DNA of 64,000 nt, taken from positions 1-64,000 of the forward strand of contig JAUMTX010000007.1 in NCBI GenBank assembly GCA_030530985.1, read 5' to 3'. Under the pieces are notes generated by a model. That model was not told where the DNA came from. It saw only the letters and a program-made list of their open reading frames with translations, and did no database searches. Every line of letters starts with the position of its first letter. Position 1 is the first letter of the stretch. Made by a program: the position numbers and the translations under genes. Of the stretch, positions 25,941 through 34,675 are shown one piece after another. The DNA comes from Corynebacterium sp. GTDB taxonomy: Bacteria; Actinomycetota; Actinomycetes; Mycobacteriales; Mycobacteriaceae.

Positions 25941-26870
25941 TTAGGGGCGTTTGAACTGTTCCTTGCGGCCTAGGCGGTGGAGCTTAAACCAGTTAATAAA
26001 GCCCTTGGGGTCCTTCTTCTGCACCAGGAAGAACCACCCAAAGCGGGCATATTCCTGGGGTAGCAGGCGGCGCATACCCGGCTGGTTCATGAGATAGCCG
26101 CGGTTGCGGTAGGTGAAGTAGCGCTTGGCCTCATTATCCGGATACTGGGTGTGCATGCGCCCGCCCAGGACGGGCTTGAACTCATCAGAACCATCCGGAT
26201 GGAGATAGGCGGTGCCCAGGCAGGTGCCGAAGGCCAGGCCGGAGCGCACCAGGCGGCGGTGATATTCTACCTCATCGCCACGAATAAAGAGACGGAGGTC
26301 CGGCACACCAATGCGCTCCATGGCTGCGGTGGTAATCAGCATGCCATTAAAAAGGGAGGCGATGCCGGGGAGGAAATCATCCTCCGGCTTGGCAGGGTCG
26401 AGCAGCTCCGAGCGGTAGCGACGCCACTCCACACCACGGCGCAGAGGGAAAGCCAGCTTATCAGGCTCATCAATATTGCAGACCACCGGGGAGACCTCAT
26501 CAAGGCCGTGGCGGCGGGCACAATCAATCAGGGTGGCTAGAACCTCAGTGCCCTCCGGGCGGCCATCATCATCGGCACACCACACAGCCTGGGCGCCCAG
26601 GGCCATGGCGTGGAGGAAGCCATAGGCAAAACCGCCGGCCCCACCAAGATTGGCCTTGGAAGGAAGATAGACGCCGCGCTCACCGGCCACGTCAGCGAGA
26701 AGTTCCTTGACCTCCCCCTCGCAGCCATTGTCCACGACAATAATCCAGCGGACAGGATGGCTCTGGCTGGCCACAACCTCCAGGCTATGGCGAAGCATCT
26801 CCACACGCTTGTGGGTGACAATAACAGCAGCGATATTCTTACATACCGCAGGTGAAAAGGCGCTAGACAT
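25941..26870 (-). CDS. glfT1: Galactofuranosyltransferase GlfT1 (GT2)
   Basis: About 309 residues, cytoplasmic GT-A fold: AAVIVTHKRVEML at the start, a DDDG metal-binding motif in VWCADDDGRPEG, and IRGDEVEYHRRL. It matches Rv3782-type GlfT1, which adds the first galactofuranose residues to the decaprenyl-diphosphate linker of arabinogalactan. In mycobacteria the gene lies between wzt and wzm; here it is 4 kb away with GT87 genes between. The ATG at 26870 was chosen; a TTG at 26900 is the alternative. Confidence 0.85.
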   Translation of the reverse strand: MSSAFSPAVCKNIAAVIVTHKRVEMLRHSLEVVASQSHPVRWIIVVDNGCEGEVKELLADVAGERGVYLPSKANLGGAGGFAYGFLHAMALGAQAVWCADDDGRPEGTEVLATLIDCARRHGLDEVSPVVCNIDEPDKLAFPLRRGVEWRRYRSELLDPAKPEDDFLPGIASLFNGMLITTAAMERIGVPDLRLFIRGDEVEYHRRLVRSGLAFGTCLGTAYLHPDGSDEFKPVLGGRMHTQYPDNEAKRYFTYRNRGYLMNQPGMRRLLPQEYARFGWFFLVQKKDPKGFINWFKLHRLGRKEQFKRP

Positions 26871-26924
26871 AGACTCAAGGGTACCCGAATTGGGGGCCAA
26901 TTCGGGGGAACCTCGCGGAGGGGA

Positions 26925-28112
26925 CTAACTCTTGCTTTCGGAGGCAGCGCTTTCGCGCAGGGCACGAATCAACGCAATGAAAATACCGAAAACCAAGAAG
27001 TTACGGAGAATAAGGACCACAGACATGCCTGGGCGCATCAAAGTGACACTCTCATAGTCAATTGGGTAAATCAACATGGTCACAGCAGCACAAATGGTCA
27101 GAGCCAAAAGGATACGGCTCCAATCGCGGGACTTATCCACAGCAGCCAAGATAATCATCATTGGGACAACCCAATAGAGATACTGCGGGGAGAAGACCTT
27201 ATTAATAGCAATAATGCCGAAGGCAACAAAAGTGGCGAAACGGATAGACAGCAGCGGAGTCCACTTCTTAGTGAAAAGACAATAAGCTGCGAAAATAGCG
27301 GCGGCCACACAGAAAAGATTAAGGGCATAGCCGGCAATAACACCCACAGTATCGGCACCCGGGCCAAGAATCTCAAAGCTCTCAGACTCCGCATAGTGGG
27401 TGGACCAGTTATCACCAAAGAGCTGCATGATATAGAAAGGAGTTGCCCACAGGGACTCTGCCTGGAGGCCACGATCACTCTGGTAGGTCAGAGGAGTAAT
27501 CAATGCATCAAGGCCATTAAAGAGAACCGTAGCCACGGTCAGCACCAGGCCGGCAGCAACAGCACCCGAAGCATGGATCCAGGTGCGCCTATCGCGAATA
27601 TTGCTCACCAAAGCCGTATACAGAACCAATGGCCAGACCTTGGCCCAGGTCGCAACCATGAGGAAAGCGCCAGCCCAGAAATTGCGGGAAATATAGACGC
27701 AATAAAAAGCGAAGAATACAGGGATAACCACGAGAATATCGAGGCGGAAGGCAATGAGTGTGGCCATGATGCCGTCGATAAGCATCCACCACTTGGCCAC
27801 CTCAATATCAAGACGGGCAATAATGAAAACAGAGAAAAAGAAGCTCAGGACCGCGATCATGAGTGGGAAAACCACATCAAAATGACCAAAAGAAATGGCG
27901 TGAACAAATTTCAAATACCAAATATTAAGCGGAGGATATTCACTCAGGCCATCAACCTTGGTAATACCTTCCTCATAATATGGAATGGTGCCGTCAATAC
28001 GGCCGTGGATCGCATCGCGGAGGAGGATAAAACCAATTCCCACGATATGCAAAACCAACCAGACCAGCCACCACTTGGCGGTATCTTTCCTGAAGGCTTC
28101 TTTAAAGATCAT
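26925..28112 (-). CDS. GT87/DUF2029-like membrane glycosyltransferase
   Basis: 395 residues, polytopic. The first outer loop is RIDGTIPYYEEGITKVDG then YPPLNIWYLKF; SPLTYQSDRGLQAESLW and INKVFSPQYLYWV follow. It is the paralogue of 22997-24205. The ATG at 28112 has gagga upstream. It lies head-to-tail with glfT1 (55-base gap) and downstream of the GT87 gene at 28198 on the same strand, so it is probably part of a long minus-strand envelope transcript. Confidence 0.75.
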   Translation of the reverse strand: MIFKEAFRKDTAKWWLVWLVLHIVGIGFILLRDAIHGRIDGTIPYYEEGITKVDGLSEYPPLNIWYLKFVHAISFGHFDVVFPLMIAVLSFFFSVFIIARLDIEVAKWWMLIDGIMATLIAFRLDILVVIPVFFAFYCVYISRNFWAGAFLMVATWAKVWPLVLYTALVSNIRDRRTWIHASGAVAAGLVLTVATVLFNGLDALITPLTYQSDRGLQAESLWATPFYIMQLFGDNWSTHYAESESFEILGPGADTVGVIAGYALNLFCVAAAIFAAYCLFTKKWTPLLSIRFATFVAFGIIAINKVFSPQYLYWVVPMMIILAAVDKSRDWSRILLALTICAAVTMLIYPIDYESVTLMRPGMSVVLILRNFLVFGIFIALIRALRESAASESKS

Positions 28113-28197
28113 CGACTTTCCTCAGCTCCAAGTGGATTCACAGCTCCACGTGAGTGTAACTATAGTTGCATTAACTATAATACAGTCCTCGCCTCTC

Positions 28198-29388
28198 TTA
28201 CGCCCTCACTGCGCGCAGGTGGGTGAGAATAATCTTTGTACCCAGCAGGATGAAAATAATCACGCCGGCCCAGCCGACCGCAAAATTACCCACCGAAGGG
28301 GCAAAACCCATCTCAAAGAAATTCGCCGTACCATTCGGATACTCATAGGCGCGATTGGCATAAAACTGCCACACACCCGCCAGGAAAAAGAGCAGGCCGG
28401 AGAAGCGACCAAGAATATGGGCGCGAGGGGCGCAGAGCAGGGCAACAATACCAAAGAGTGGCAGCCAATGATTAGGGGCGCTCAATGGGGAGCCGAGCAG
28501 CAGACCCGCGACCGCAAAATAGAAGAGCTCCACCAAAGAATTGTGCTTATGCGCAAAGAAAATAATCGCGACTGTGAGCAGCAAAATAATGCCACTAAGA
28601 GCCTTGAGCTGCAGATCAGGAATATCCGGCCACAGGGAGGTAATCAAACCCTGGGCGGACTCATTGAAACGCCAACCAGGACGTGAACCACCCGCAGCCC
28701 CCAGGCCCTCAGTCCAATAATAAATAACCTCACTGGCGCTATAGAGCATGAAAATAACATTGAAAAAGACAAAGGAGAGGCCGCAGCGCAGGATGGACCA
28801 CCAGTCCTTCTTAATGAGAAAAAACAGCATAAAGAAGAAAGGAGTCACCTTAATGGCTGCCGCAATACCAAGGAGAATACCCTTATAGCGCTGTGGGAGG
28901 CAGAAAATATCCACATAGATGAGGACGGCAAGAATAACCGAAATCTGGCCCAAGGTGAACTGGTTACTCGCAGGCTCAGTGAGCAGCATGAAACCCGTAA
29001 GTCCAAGGGCCTTAAACCAGGTGGCCGGGCGAAAATCACTGCCGGTGGCTACCTTCACGGCAATGGTCATGAGAATAACCAGGAGAATCAGGTTAAAGAT
29101 AGTCCATACAATCAAGGACAGGTTATAGGGCATTAAGGCAAAAAGAGCGAAGAGGAAGGCCGCCAAAGGCGGATAAACAAAGCCATAATTGAAATCCGGA
29201 TTGGCCTTATAATTCCTAATACCGTCATAGAGAGGATTGCCCGCAAGGACATCTTTGCCCGTAGCCCAGTAGATTTCATAATCCAGGTGGCCATCAACGA
29301 TAGAAGAACGGATAACGACGAAGGCCGAATAAATAAATAGAACTACGCCAAGAATATAGAGAAAGTACGGACTGACTTTCTTGAGCAT
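28198..29388 (-). CDS. GT87 (DUF2029) glycosyltransferase
   Basis: 396 residues with a good site (aaggag) before the ATG at 29388. The outer-loop Asp motif is HLDYEIYWATGKDVL; then FVYPPLAAFLFALF, LGQISVILAVLIY and KGILLGIAAAIKVTPFFF. It diverges more from its neighbours than the 15929/17749 pair does. Like other GT87 enzymes it should use a decaprenyl-phosphate sugar outside the membrane. A GC-rich hairpin without a T-run (about 29403-29420) lies just upstream. Confidence 0.8.
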   Translation of the reverse strand: MLKKVSPYFLYILGVVLFIYSAFVVIRSSIVDGHLDYEIYWATGKDVLAGNPLYDGIRNYKANPDFNYGFVYPPLAAFLFALFALMPYNLSLIVWTIFNLILLVILMTIAVKVATGSDFRPATWFKALGLTGFMLLTEPASNQFTLGQISVILAVLIYVDIFCLPQRYKGILLGIAAAIKVTPFFFMLFFLIKKDWWSILRCGLSFVFFNVIFMLYSASEVIYYWTEGLGAAGGSRPGWRFNESAQGLITSLWPDIPDLQLKALSGIILLLTVAIIFFAHKHNSLVELFYFAVAGLLLGSPLSAPNHWLPLFGIVALLCAPRAHILGRFSGLLFFLAGVWQFYANRAYEYPNGTANFFEMGFAPSVGNFAVGWAGVIIFILLGTKIILTHLRAVRA

Positions 29389-29460
29389 TACCCGTCTCCT
29401 TAGGCCGCACCCCGGTGCGGTTTATGTGGATTAAAAACTTCACTCAGTATACCCAAGTGA

Positions 29461-30651
29461 TTAGGCATTAGTCGATAGCCTGGGGCGCCGGGATTGTGCG
29501 AATGCGACTACTAATAATGCGACCCCCCCGCCCCCCCCCCCCCCACCCCGGCCGGCCAGGCAGGTGAGGTTATTCCACAGCCACAGAAAATAGTCCTGTG
29601 CGCCGGGGCTGGATGAAAGAGTGGCCGGGCCCCGGTTGAAACTTAGGGCATAAACGCAGATAAAGAAGAAAATAATGGTCTTGGGTAGCAGCGTTTTGGC
29701 CTCCCAGAGCAGCGGGGCAAAGAGAATAACACCCACCCAATTGTGCACATTGGCAATAGGGGAGCCCACATAAATACAGAGGCACACCAGGAGCAAAGAC
29801 AGGGTATAGCTGCGCTCATGACGCAGAAGGAAAACTCCAATCAAAGCCACAAGGAGAAAAGCCACAAAAATCGGGGTGGAGATGGAATCCGCAGTGGATT
29901 CGGGCAGGCCACTGCGGGCAAGGAAACCACGCAGGGACTGGTTGCGGAAATAAAGTACAGGGTTGACCACCGCAACATCATTCATATGGCCAAGCCAAAA
30001 AGCCTTCGAATATGCCGGGTTGAGAAGAGCCGTGCCAAGAACAGTGGCAAAGAATGCCAGGGCAGAACGAAAGACCGCCGCCCACTGCGCGCGCACCAGG
30101 AAAATCATGCCAAAGAATGCGGGGCTGAGCTTAAAACCGGCAGCCAGACCCACACCGAGCCCGCGCGCCCAGCGGGGCAAAAAGCCGCACACATCCGCAA
30201 CCACCAGGCACAAAAGCAAAATATCGACCTGGCCGAGTTCCGAAAGAATACGCACAGGGTGGAAAACGCAGCACACAAAAAAGCACAGCCACACCACGGA
30301 GAGGGGCTGGCCTGCACGGCGCAGAATCATGAAATTAATCAACCACAGGGCCACATAGGTGCCGACCTGCAGCAGGAGCACCACCACCATAGGGGGCAGC
30401 GGGGCAAGGAGAGCAAAAACCAGCGCCGCGAAAGGCGGATAAATAAAAGCAGACAGCCCAGTAGAAGAAGTAAAAGCAGGACCGTAAAGCGGCTCCCCGG
30501 ACAACCAAGCCTGCCCAGCAGCCTGATAGACCTGGGCATCTATGTGTGTGCCCGTCAAAGCACGATAGAGGTAATTAAAAATAAACCCCGCGCCAGCAAC
30601 CGCCAAAATCAATAGCAGCGCTGATGCAGGGTGAGATAGGCGCACAGGCAT
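29461..30651 (-). CDS. GT87 (DUF2029) glycosyltransferase with a poly-G tract near its 3' end
   Basis: 396 residues. THIDAQVYQAAGQAWL carries the outer-loop Asp; FIYPPFAALVFALL and ARGLGVGLAAGFKLSPAFF follow. The ATG directly abuts the wzt stop codon, so translation is coupled to the galactan exporter. Near the C-terminus eight consecutive Gly are encoded by G-tracts of 14 and 7 bases. In the present frame the protein ends with a last hydrophobic helix (GVALLVVAFAQ) and a basic tail. One G fewer gives an early stop; one more gives an unrelated hydrophilic tail. Confidence 0.8.
   Translation of the reverse strand: MPVRLSHPASALLLILAVAGAGFIFNYLYRALTGTHIDAQVYQAAGQAWLSGEPLYGPAFTSSTGLSAFIYPPFAALVFALLAPLPPMVVVLLLQVGTYVALWLINFMILRRAGQPLSVVWLCFFVCCVFHPVRILSELGQVDILLLCLVVADVCGFLPRWARGLGVGLAAGFKLSPAFFGMIFLVRAQWAAVFRSALAFFATVLGTALLNPAYSKAFWLGHMNDVAVVNPVLYFRNQSLRGFLARSGLPESTADSISTPIFVAFLLVALIGVFLLRHERSYTLSLLLVCLCIYVGSPIANVHNWVGVILFAPLLWEAKTLLPKTIIFFFICVYALSFNRGPATLSSSPGAQDYFLWLWNNLTCLAGRGGGGGGGGVALLVVAFAQSRRPRLSTNA
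29523..29544 (-). repeat. Homopolymeric G tract inside a coding region
   Basis: Seven C (29523-29529), one G and fourteen C (29531-29544) on the plus strand, read as G-tracts by the GT87 gene at 29461-30651. Tracts of this length are prone to slipped-strand mispairing. Confidence 0.85.
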
Positions 30652-31449
30652 CTATTTTTTATCTTCCTCATCCATACGCGCAATGAGGCGGCGCACATGG
30701 TCGGCAGCACCCTTGCCCTCATAGGCTTCCACCACATCAGGGATGGGACCCACCTGGCGGATTTCACCATGGTCCACCCACAGCGCACTATCGCAGAGCT
30801 GCGCCAAGAAGTCATTAGAGTGGGAGGCGAAAACCAAAATACCAGAGCGCTCCACAAGCTCACTGAGCTTATTGCGGGCCTTGGCCATAAAGGCGGCGTC
30901 GACCGCGCCAATGCCTTCGTCGAGAAGCAAAATTTCAGGCTCAATGCTGGTCACAACACCAAGAGCCAAACGGATACGCATACCAGTGGAATAGGTACGC
31001 AGCGGCATGGACAGATAATCGCCCAGTTCAGAAAACTCAGCAATCTCATCCATCTTGGCCTTCATCTGCTTGCGCGTCTGGCCAAGGAACAAACCACGAA
31101 TAATGATATTTTCAAAACCCGAAATCTCCGGGTCCATGCCCACACCCAGGTCAAAAACCGGGGCCACACGGCCACGAATATCGGCCGAACCACGGGTCGG
31201 CTCATAAATGCCGGAGAGCAGACGCAGGAGTGTGGACTTGCCAGCACCATTATGGCCAACCAGGCCCACACGGTCGCCCTCACGCAGGTGAAGGTTAATA
31301 TCGCGCAGGGCATTCACGGTCACCACATTGGACTCATTGCGGCCAATGGCACCACCAGCAGCCCCCAGGAAGGCCTTCTTCATGGAGCGGGACTTCGCAT
31401 CAAAAATCGGGAAATCCACGCAGGCATTATATGTATCAATAGAAACCAT
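30652..31449 (-). CDS. wzt: Wzt, ATP-binding subunit of the galactan ABC exporter
   Basis: 265 residues: Walker A GHNGAGKS (65-72), ABC signature YSTGMRIRLA (STGM at 154-157), Walker B ILLLDEG (173-179). It matches mycobacterial Rv3781/RfbE. With Wzm it moves lipid-linked galactan across the membrane so that AftA and Emb can add arabinan. aggagg precedes the ATG at 31449, 9 bases after the wzm stop. It ends immediately before the ATG of a GT87 gene. Confidence 0.92.
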   Translation of the reverse strand: MVSIDTYNACVDFPIFDAKSRSMKKAFLGAAGGAIGRNESNVVTVNALRDINLHLREGDRVGLVGHNGAGKSTLLRLLSGIYEPTRGSADIRGRVAPVFDLGVGMDPEISGFENIIIRGLFLGQTRKQMKAKMDEIAEFSELGDYLSMPLRTYSTGMRIRLALGVVTSIEPEILLLDEGIGAVDAAFMAKARNKLSELVERSGILVFASHSNDFLAQLCDSALWVDHGEIRQVGPIPDVVEAYEGKGAADHVRRLIARMDEEDKK

Positions 31450-31458
31450 GGGGACCTC

Positions 31459-32343
31459 CTAGACCCAATAACTCACGCGGAAACGCCAGGCCTTCATGGC
31501 CAAAAGCGCAACCAGAGTGCCAATAACAGTGCAGGCAATCACCACAATCCAATTCTCCACATGGATAGGCGCACCAATCAAAGGCGCACGAATAACCTCC
31601 ATATAGTGGTAGAGCGGGTTGAGCTCAGCCAGGCGGGCGCGGGAAGAAATCTCCCCACCCTGGTCGTGCAGGGTAGAGGTCATCCACACAATCGGGGTGA
31701 CATAGAAGAGCAACTGCACACCGGCCTCCAGCAGCGGGGACACGTCACGATAACGCGTGGCCACAATGCCAAAGAACATGGTCACCCACACGCCATTCAT
31801 CACCAGCAGTGCCAGCGCCGGCACAGCCAAAAGAATATGCCAGGACAAATCACGCGGGAAGACAATAATCAGCAGCAGCCAAATCACCATATTGTGCAGA
31901 AGGAAGAGGAACTGCTTCCACACCAGGCGATAGACATGCACCGAAAGCGCGGAAGGCAGCTGCTTAATCAGGCCCTCATTATCAATAAAGACATCGGCAC
32001 CTTCTTTAATACAGCCCGAAATAAAATTCCACATAATCAAACCCACCGTCACATGCGGAAGGAAGGTCGCCACAGGAATCTTAAACAGCACCGAATAGAG
32101 CAAACCCAGGGCAGCGGCCATCACACCGGTGGCGATGGTAATCCACAAAGGACCCAGCACCGAACGGCGATAGCGCTGCTTAATATCCTGCCAGCCCAAC
32201 TGCAGCCACAGCTCATGCTGACGGAAGCCACGAACCAAATCGCGCCAGGCGGCGGCGAAGGTCCGCGACTGGGACTTGTACTCCGATTCAGGAATCTGCG
32301 CGGTTAGACGCGCAAAATCGGGACTATTCTTCGAAGAGCTCAC
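31459..32343 (-). CDS. wzm: Wzm, permease subunit of the galactan ABC exporter
   Basis: 294 residues, ABC-2 type permease with six hydrophobic segments. It has LWLQLGWQDIKQRYRRSVLGP before the first helix and LFYVTPIVW near the end, typical of O-antigen/teichoic-acid exporters and of Rv3783. The GTG start at 32343 has a TATTGT hexamer 6 bases upstream, so the operon wzm-wzt-GT87 may start as a leaderless transcript. It diverges from the gene at 32436. Confidence 0.9.
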   Translation of the reverse strand: MSSSKNSPDFARLTAQIPESEYKSQSRTFAAAWRDLVRGFRQHELWLQLGWQDIKQRYRRSVLGPLWITIATGVMAAALGLLYSVLFKIPVATFLPHVTVGLIMWNFISGCIKEGADVFIDNEGLIKQLPSALSVHVYRLVWKQFLFLLHNMVIWLLLIIVFPRDLSWHILLAVPALALLVMNGVWVTMFFGIVATRYRDVSPLLEAGVQLLFYVTPIVWMTSTLHDQGGEISSRARLAELNPLYHYMEVIRAPLIGAPIHVENWIVVIACTVIGTLVALLAMKAWRFRVSYWV

Positions 32344-32435
32344 ATCTCAACAATACCCGGGGGTGGGTAGATCTGCACACTACAGGGCCTGTAATATTGG
32401 AGGAAGAATCAACAAGGACAGGAGAAAGCGCCCCC

Positions 32436-33668
32436 ATGGATGGATATGATCTCGCCAGCGTACGCGGGCTTTATTCTTCCTTAGGTGAGGGCTGGACCTA
32501 TCTTAATGCCCACCAGCACCCCCAAATTCCGGAGATGGTTGCTGGCCGCATGGCTACTGCTTTCCGCCAGGCCCCGCTGCTGGCCCCCCGCCAGGAGGCC
32601 ACTGGTTCCCATACCCGCATGCCCGCCCCTGGTGAGCTCTATGGTGATGGTTTTGGGGCGGTTGCGCGCCGGGCCGTGGCCGATATGGTTGGTGGTAGCG
32701 CGGAAACTGTGGTTTTGGCGCCTTCTATTCCGTTGCTGGTCACCGCCCTTGCCCGGGCTTGCGCCCCGCGTCTGCGCCGGGGTTCACGCCTGCTTGCTTC
32801 TGCCGGGGATTCGGAGTGGTTGACCCGGCCTTTTGCCGCCTATGCGCGCGATGTGCGCTGGATTGAGCCCGATGTGGGTTCGGGGCGTAGTGCCGCGGCC
32901 GAATATGAGCAGCATATGGATGGTTCTGTGCGCCTTGCGGTGGCGACCGCCGCGGATCCTTATACAGGTATTGTTGGTGAAATTTCGGCCTTGGCTGATA
33001 TTGTCCACCAGGCCCGCGCATGGTTGCTTATCGACGCCTCCTCATACGCACCCTACCGTCCCGTCGACATTGACCACTGGGATGCCGATATTGTCCTGCT
33101 GGACATGGGGGCTTTGGGTGGCCCCCAGGTGGCGGCCGCTATTTTCCGCACGGAGGATATGGTGCAGGGCTTGGGCTATGCCAATGTGGCGGATTTGGAA
33201 TACCGCTGTGGCCTGGGTGGCAGTGTGGAGCCCGCGCTCTTGGCGGGTGTGGGCGCTGTGGTGGATCACTATGCGGGCCTGTCCGATGCGGTGCGGGGTT
33301 TGAGGCGCCGCCGCATAGCGCACTCAATGGGGCTGCTAGCAGAACACTATGAGGATCTCATGAGCTACTGTGTGGATAGCCTGCTCAATATTCCTGCCGT
33401 GCACATCGTGGGCATTTCCGGGGAGACCGGGGATCCCTATGCCGACCATATTGCCCGCCTGAGTTTCCTGCTCACCGGGGTGCCGGCCGCCACTGTGCAC
33501 CAGCGCCTGGTGGCCAATGGGGTGGTCTGTGGGCTTAGCCCCAGCACGCCGCTCTCCCGCGCCATGGGTGTGGATGAGGCCGGCGGTGCTGTGACCTTGA
33601 GCTTTAGCCCCTTTAATAGCACCGCCGATATTGACCAGTTGGTGCGCGTGCTGACTAGTCTGCGATAG
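32436..33668 (+). CDS. Class V aminotransferase / cysteine-desulfurase homologue lacking an obvious PLP lysine
   Basis: 410 residues from the ATG at 32436 (aggag 12 bases upstream; a TAATAT -10 box at 32391). The fold-type I frame is present (WTYLNAHQHPQIPEMV, WLLIDASSYAPYRPVDI), and it matches the position and type of Rv3778c next to wzm and a quinone reductase. Where cysteine desulfurases have the Schiff-base Lys, the sequence reads VLLDMGALGGPQVAAAIF with no Lys. It may therefore have lost classical PLP chemistry. Its end overlaps the convergent gene by 14 bases. Confidence 0.7.
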   Translation: MDGYDLASVRGLYSSLGEGWTYLNAHQHPQIPEMVAGRMATAFRQAPLLAPRQEATGSHTRMPAPGELYGDGFGAVARRAVADMVGGSAETVVLAPSIPLLVTALARACAPRLRRGSRLLASAGDSEWLTRPFAAYARDVRWIEPDVGSGRSAAAEYEQHMDGSVRLAVATAADPYTGIVGEISALADIVHQARAWLLIDASSYAPYRPVDIDHWDADIVLLDMGALGGPQVAAAIFRTEDMVQGLGYANVADLEYRCGLGGSVEPALLAGVGAVVDHYAGLSDAVRGLRRRRIAHSMGLLAEHYEDLMSYCVDSLLNIPAVHIVGISGETGDPYADHIARLSFLLTGVPAATVHQRLVANGVVCGLSPSTPLSRAMGVDEAGGAVTLSFSPFNSTADIDQLVRVLTSLR

Positions 33669-34566
33669 TCAGAATAATCTTTCCGCGCGTGCCCTGGCGC
33701 AACTCCTCATGGGCGGCCTTTGCCTCCGACAAAGGATAGGTGCTGGTCACCTGGGCTTTAATCGCCCCGCTTTCCAGCAGTGGCCACACCACCCTAATGG
33801 TGTCGGCAATAATGCGGGCCTTATCCTTATCAGTTCTACTGCGTAAAGCAGTAGCGCTAATCTGCCCGCGCTTATTGAGCAGCCGGGCAATATTAAACTC
33901 TGCTTTAATACCACCCTGAAGGCCAATAATGACCAGGTGCCCGGAATCCGCCAGGGCCTTAATATTGCGCTCCAGGTATTTCGCGCCCATAATATCGAGG
34001 ATCACATCCGCCTGGACCTTCTCCTCAAAATTCTCATCCTTATAGTTAATGAGAATATCGGCGCCCAGGCTGCGGCAATACTCCAGGTTTTCCGCACTGC
34101 CCGCAGTGACCGCCACAGTGGCACCCAGGGCCTTGGCGTATTGGATGGCGAAGGAACCAATACCGCCCGCACCACCATGGATGAGGACTGTCTGGCCCGC
34201 CGCGAGCCCCGCCCGCATGCCCAGGTTGGAGTGCACCGTGCAGGCCACCTCAATAATCGCGGCTGTCTCCACCGCCGACCATCCGGCAGGAATGGGCAGC
34301 AGATGGTCCTCGCGCACCACAACCTGCTCCGCATAGGCCCCGCCGGCAAGCAGGGCGCCCACCAGCTCCCCGGTATCCTCCCGCACACCCACACATTCCA
34401 GGCCCAAAATATCGGTCACCCCTGGTGGGGGAGGGTAGTGTCCGGCCGCCTGAAGAAGGTCCGCCCTATTCACTCCCGCCGCCGTGACCTGCAGGCGCAC
34501 CTCGCCCGCGCCGGGCTCCGGGGCCGCAGTGTCCACCACATTCAAGTCCGCAAAAATCGCTTTCAT
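33655..34566 (-). CDS. Zinc-independent quinone oxidoreductase (MDR family, QOR-like)
   Basis: 303 residues from the ATG at 34566. N-terminal GroES-like domain (GVNRADLLQAAGHYPPPPG), then the NADPH fold with LIHGGAGGIGSFAIQYAKALG and a C-terminal RGKIILTI. The zinc ligands of alcohol dehydrogenases are missing, as in the quinone-reductase branch (Rv3777 type). A TATACT box (34573-34578 on the plus strand, complement) lies 6 bases before the ATG, so the mRNA is probably leaderless. The longer open frame to 34695 crosses this promoter and is rejected. Confidence 0.85.
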   Translation of the reverse strand: MKAIFADLNVVDTAAPEPGAGEVRLQVTAAGVNRADLLQAAGHYPPPPGVTDILGLECVGVREDTGELVGALLAGGAYAEQVVVREDHLLPIPAGWSAVETAAIIEVACTVHSNLGMRAGLAAGQTVLIHGGAGGIGSFAIQYAKALGATVAVTAGSAENLEYCRSLGADILINYKDENFEEKVQADVILDIMGAKYLERNIKALADSGHLVIIGLQGGIKAEFNIARLLNKRGQISATALRSRTDKDKARIIADTIRVVWPLLESGAIKAQVTSTYPLSEAKAAHEELRQGTRGKIILTIAD

Positions 34567-34675
34567 GCAACTAGTATAGCCGAAAAATTTCTCACAGGAA
34601 CTGTACAGTAAACTCCCTGTAACGCCGGAGGGCTCTCCACGGATTTTATTCGGATTAGAAACTATTCTCTTTTTT

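Noticed and set aside
30697..32307. Plus-strand open frame of 536 codons opposite wzt and wzm
   Set aside because: Antisense shadow of a conserved operon; His/Gln/Asn-rich, with no recognisable domain.
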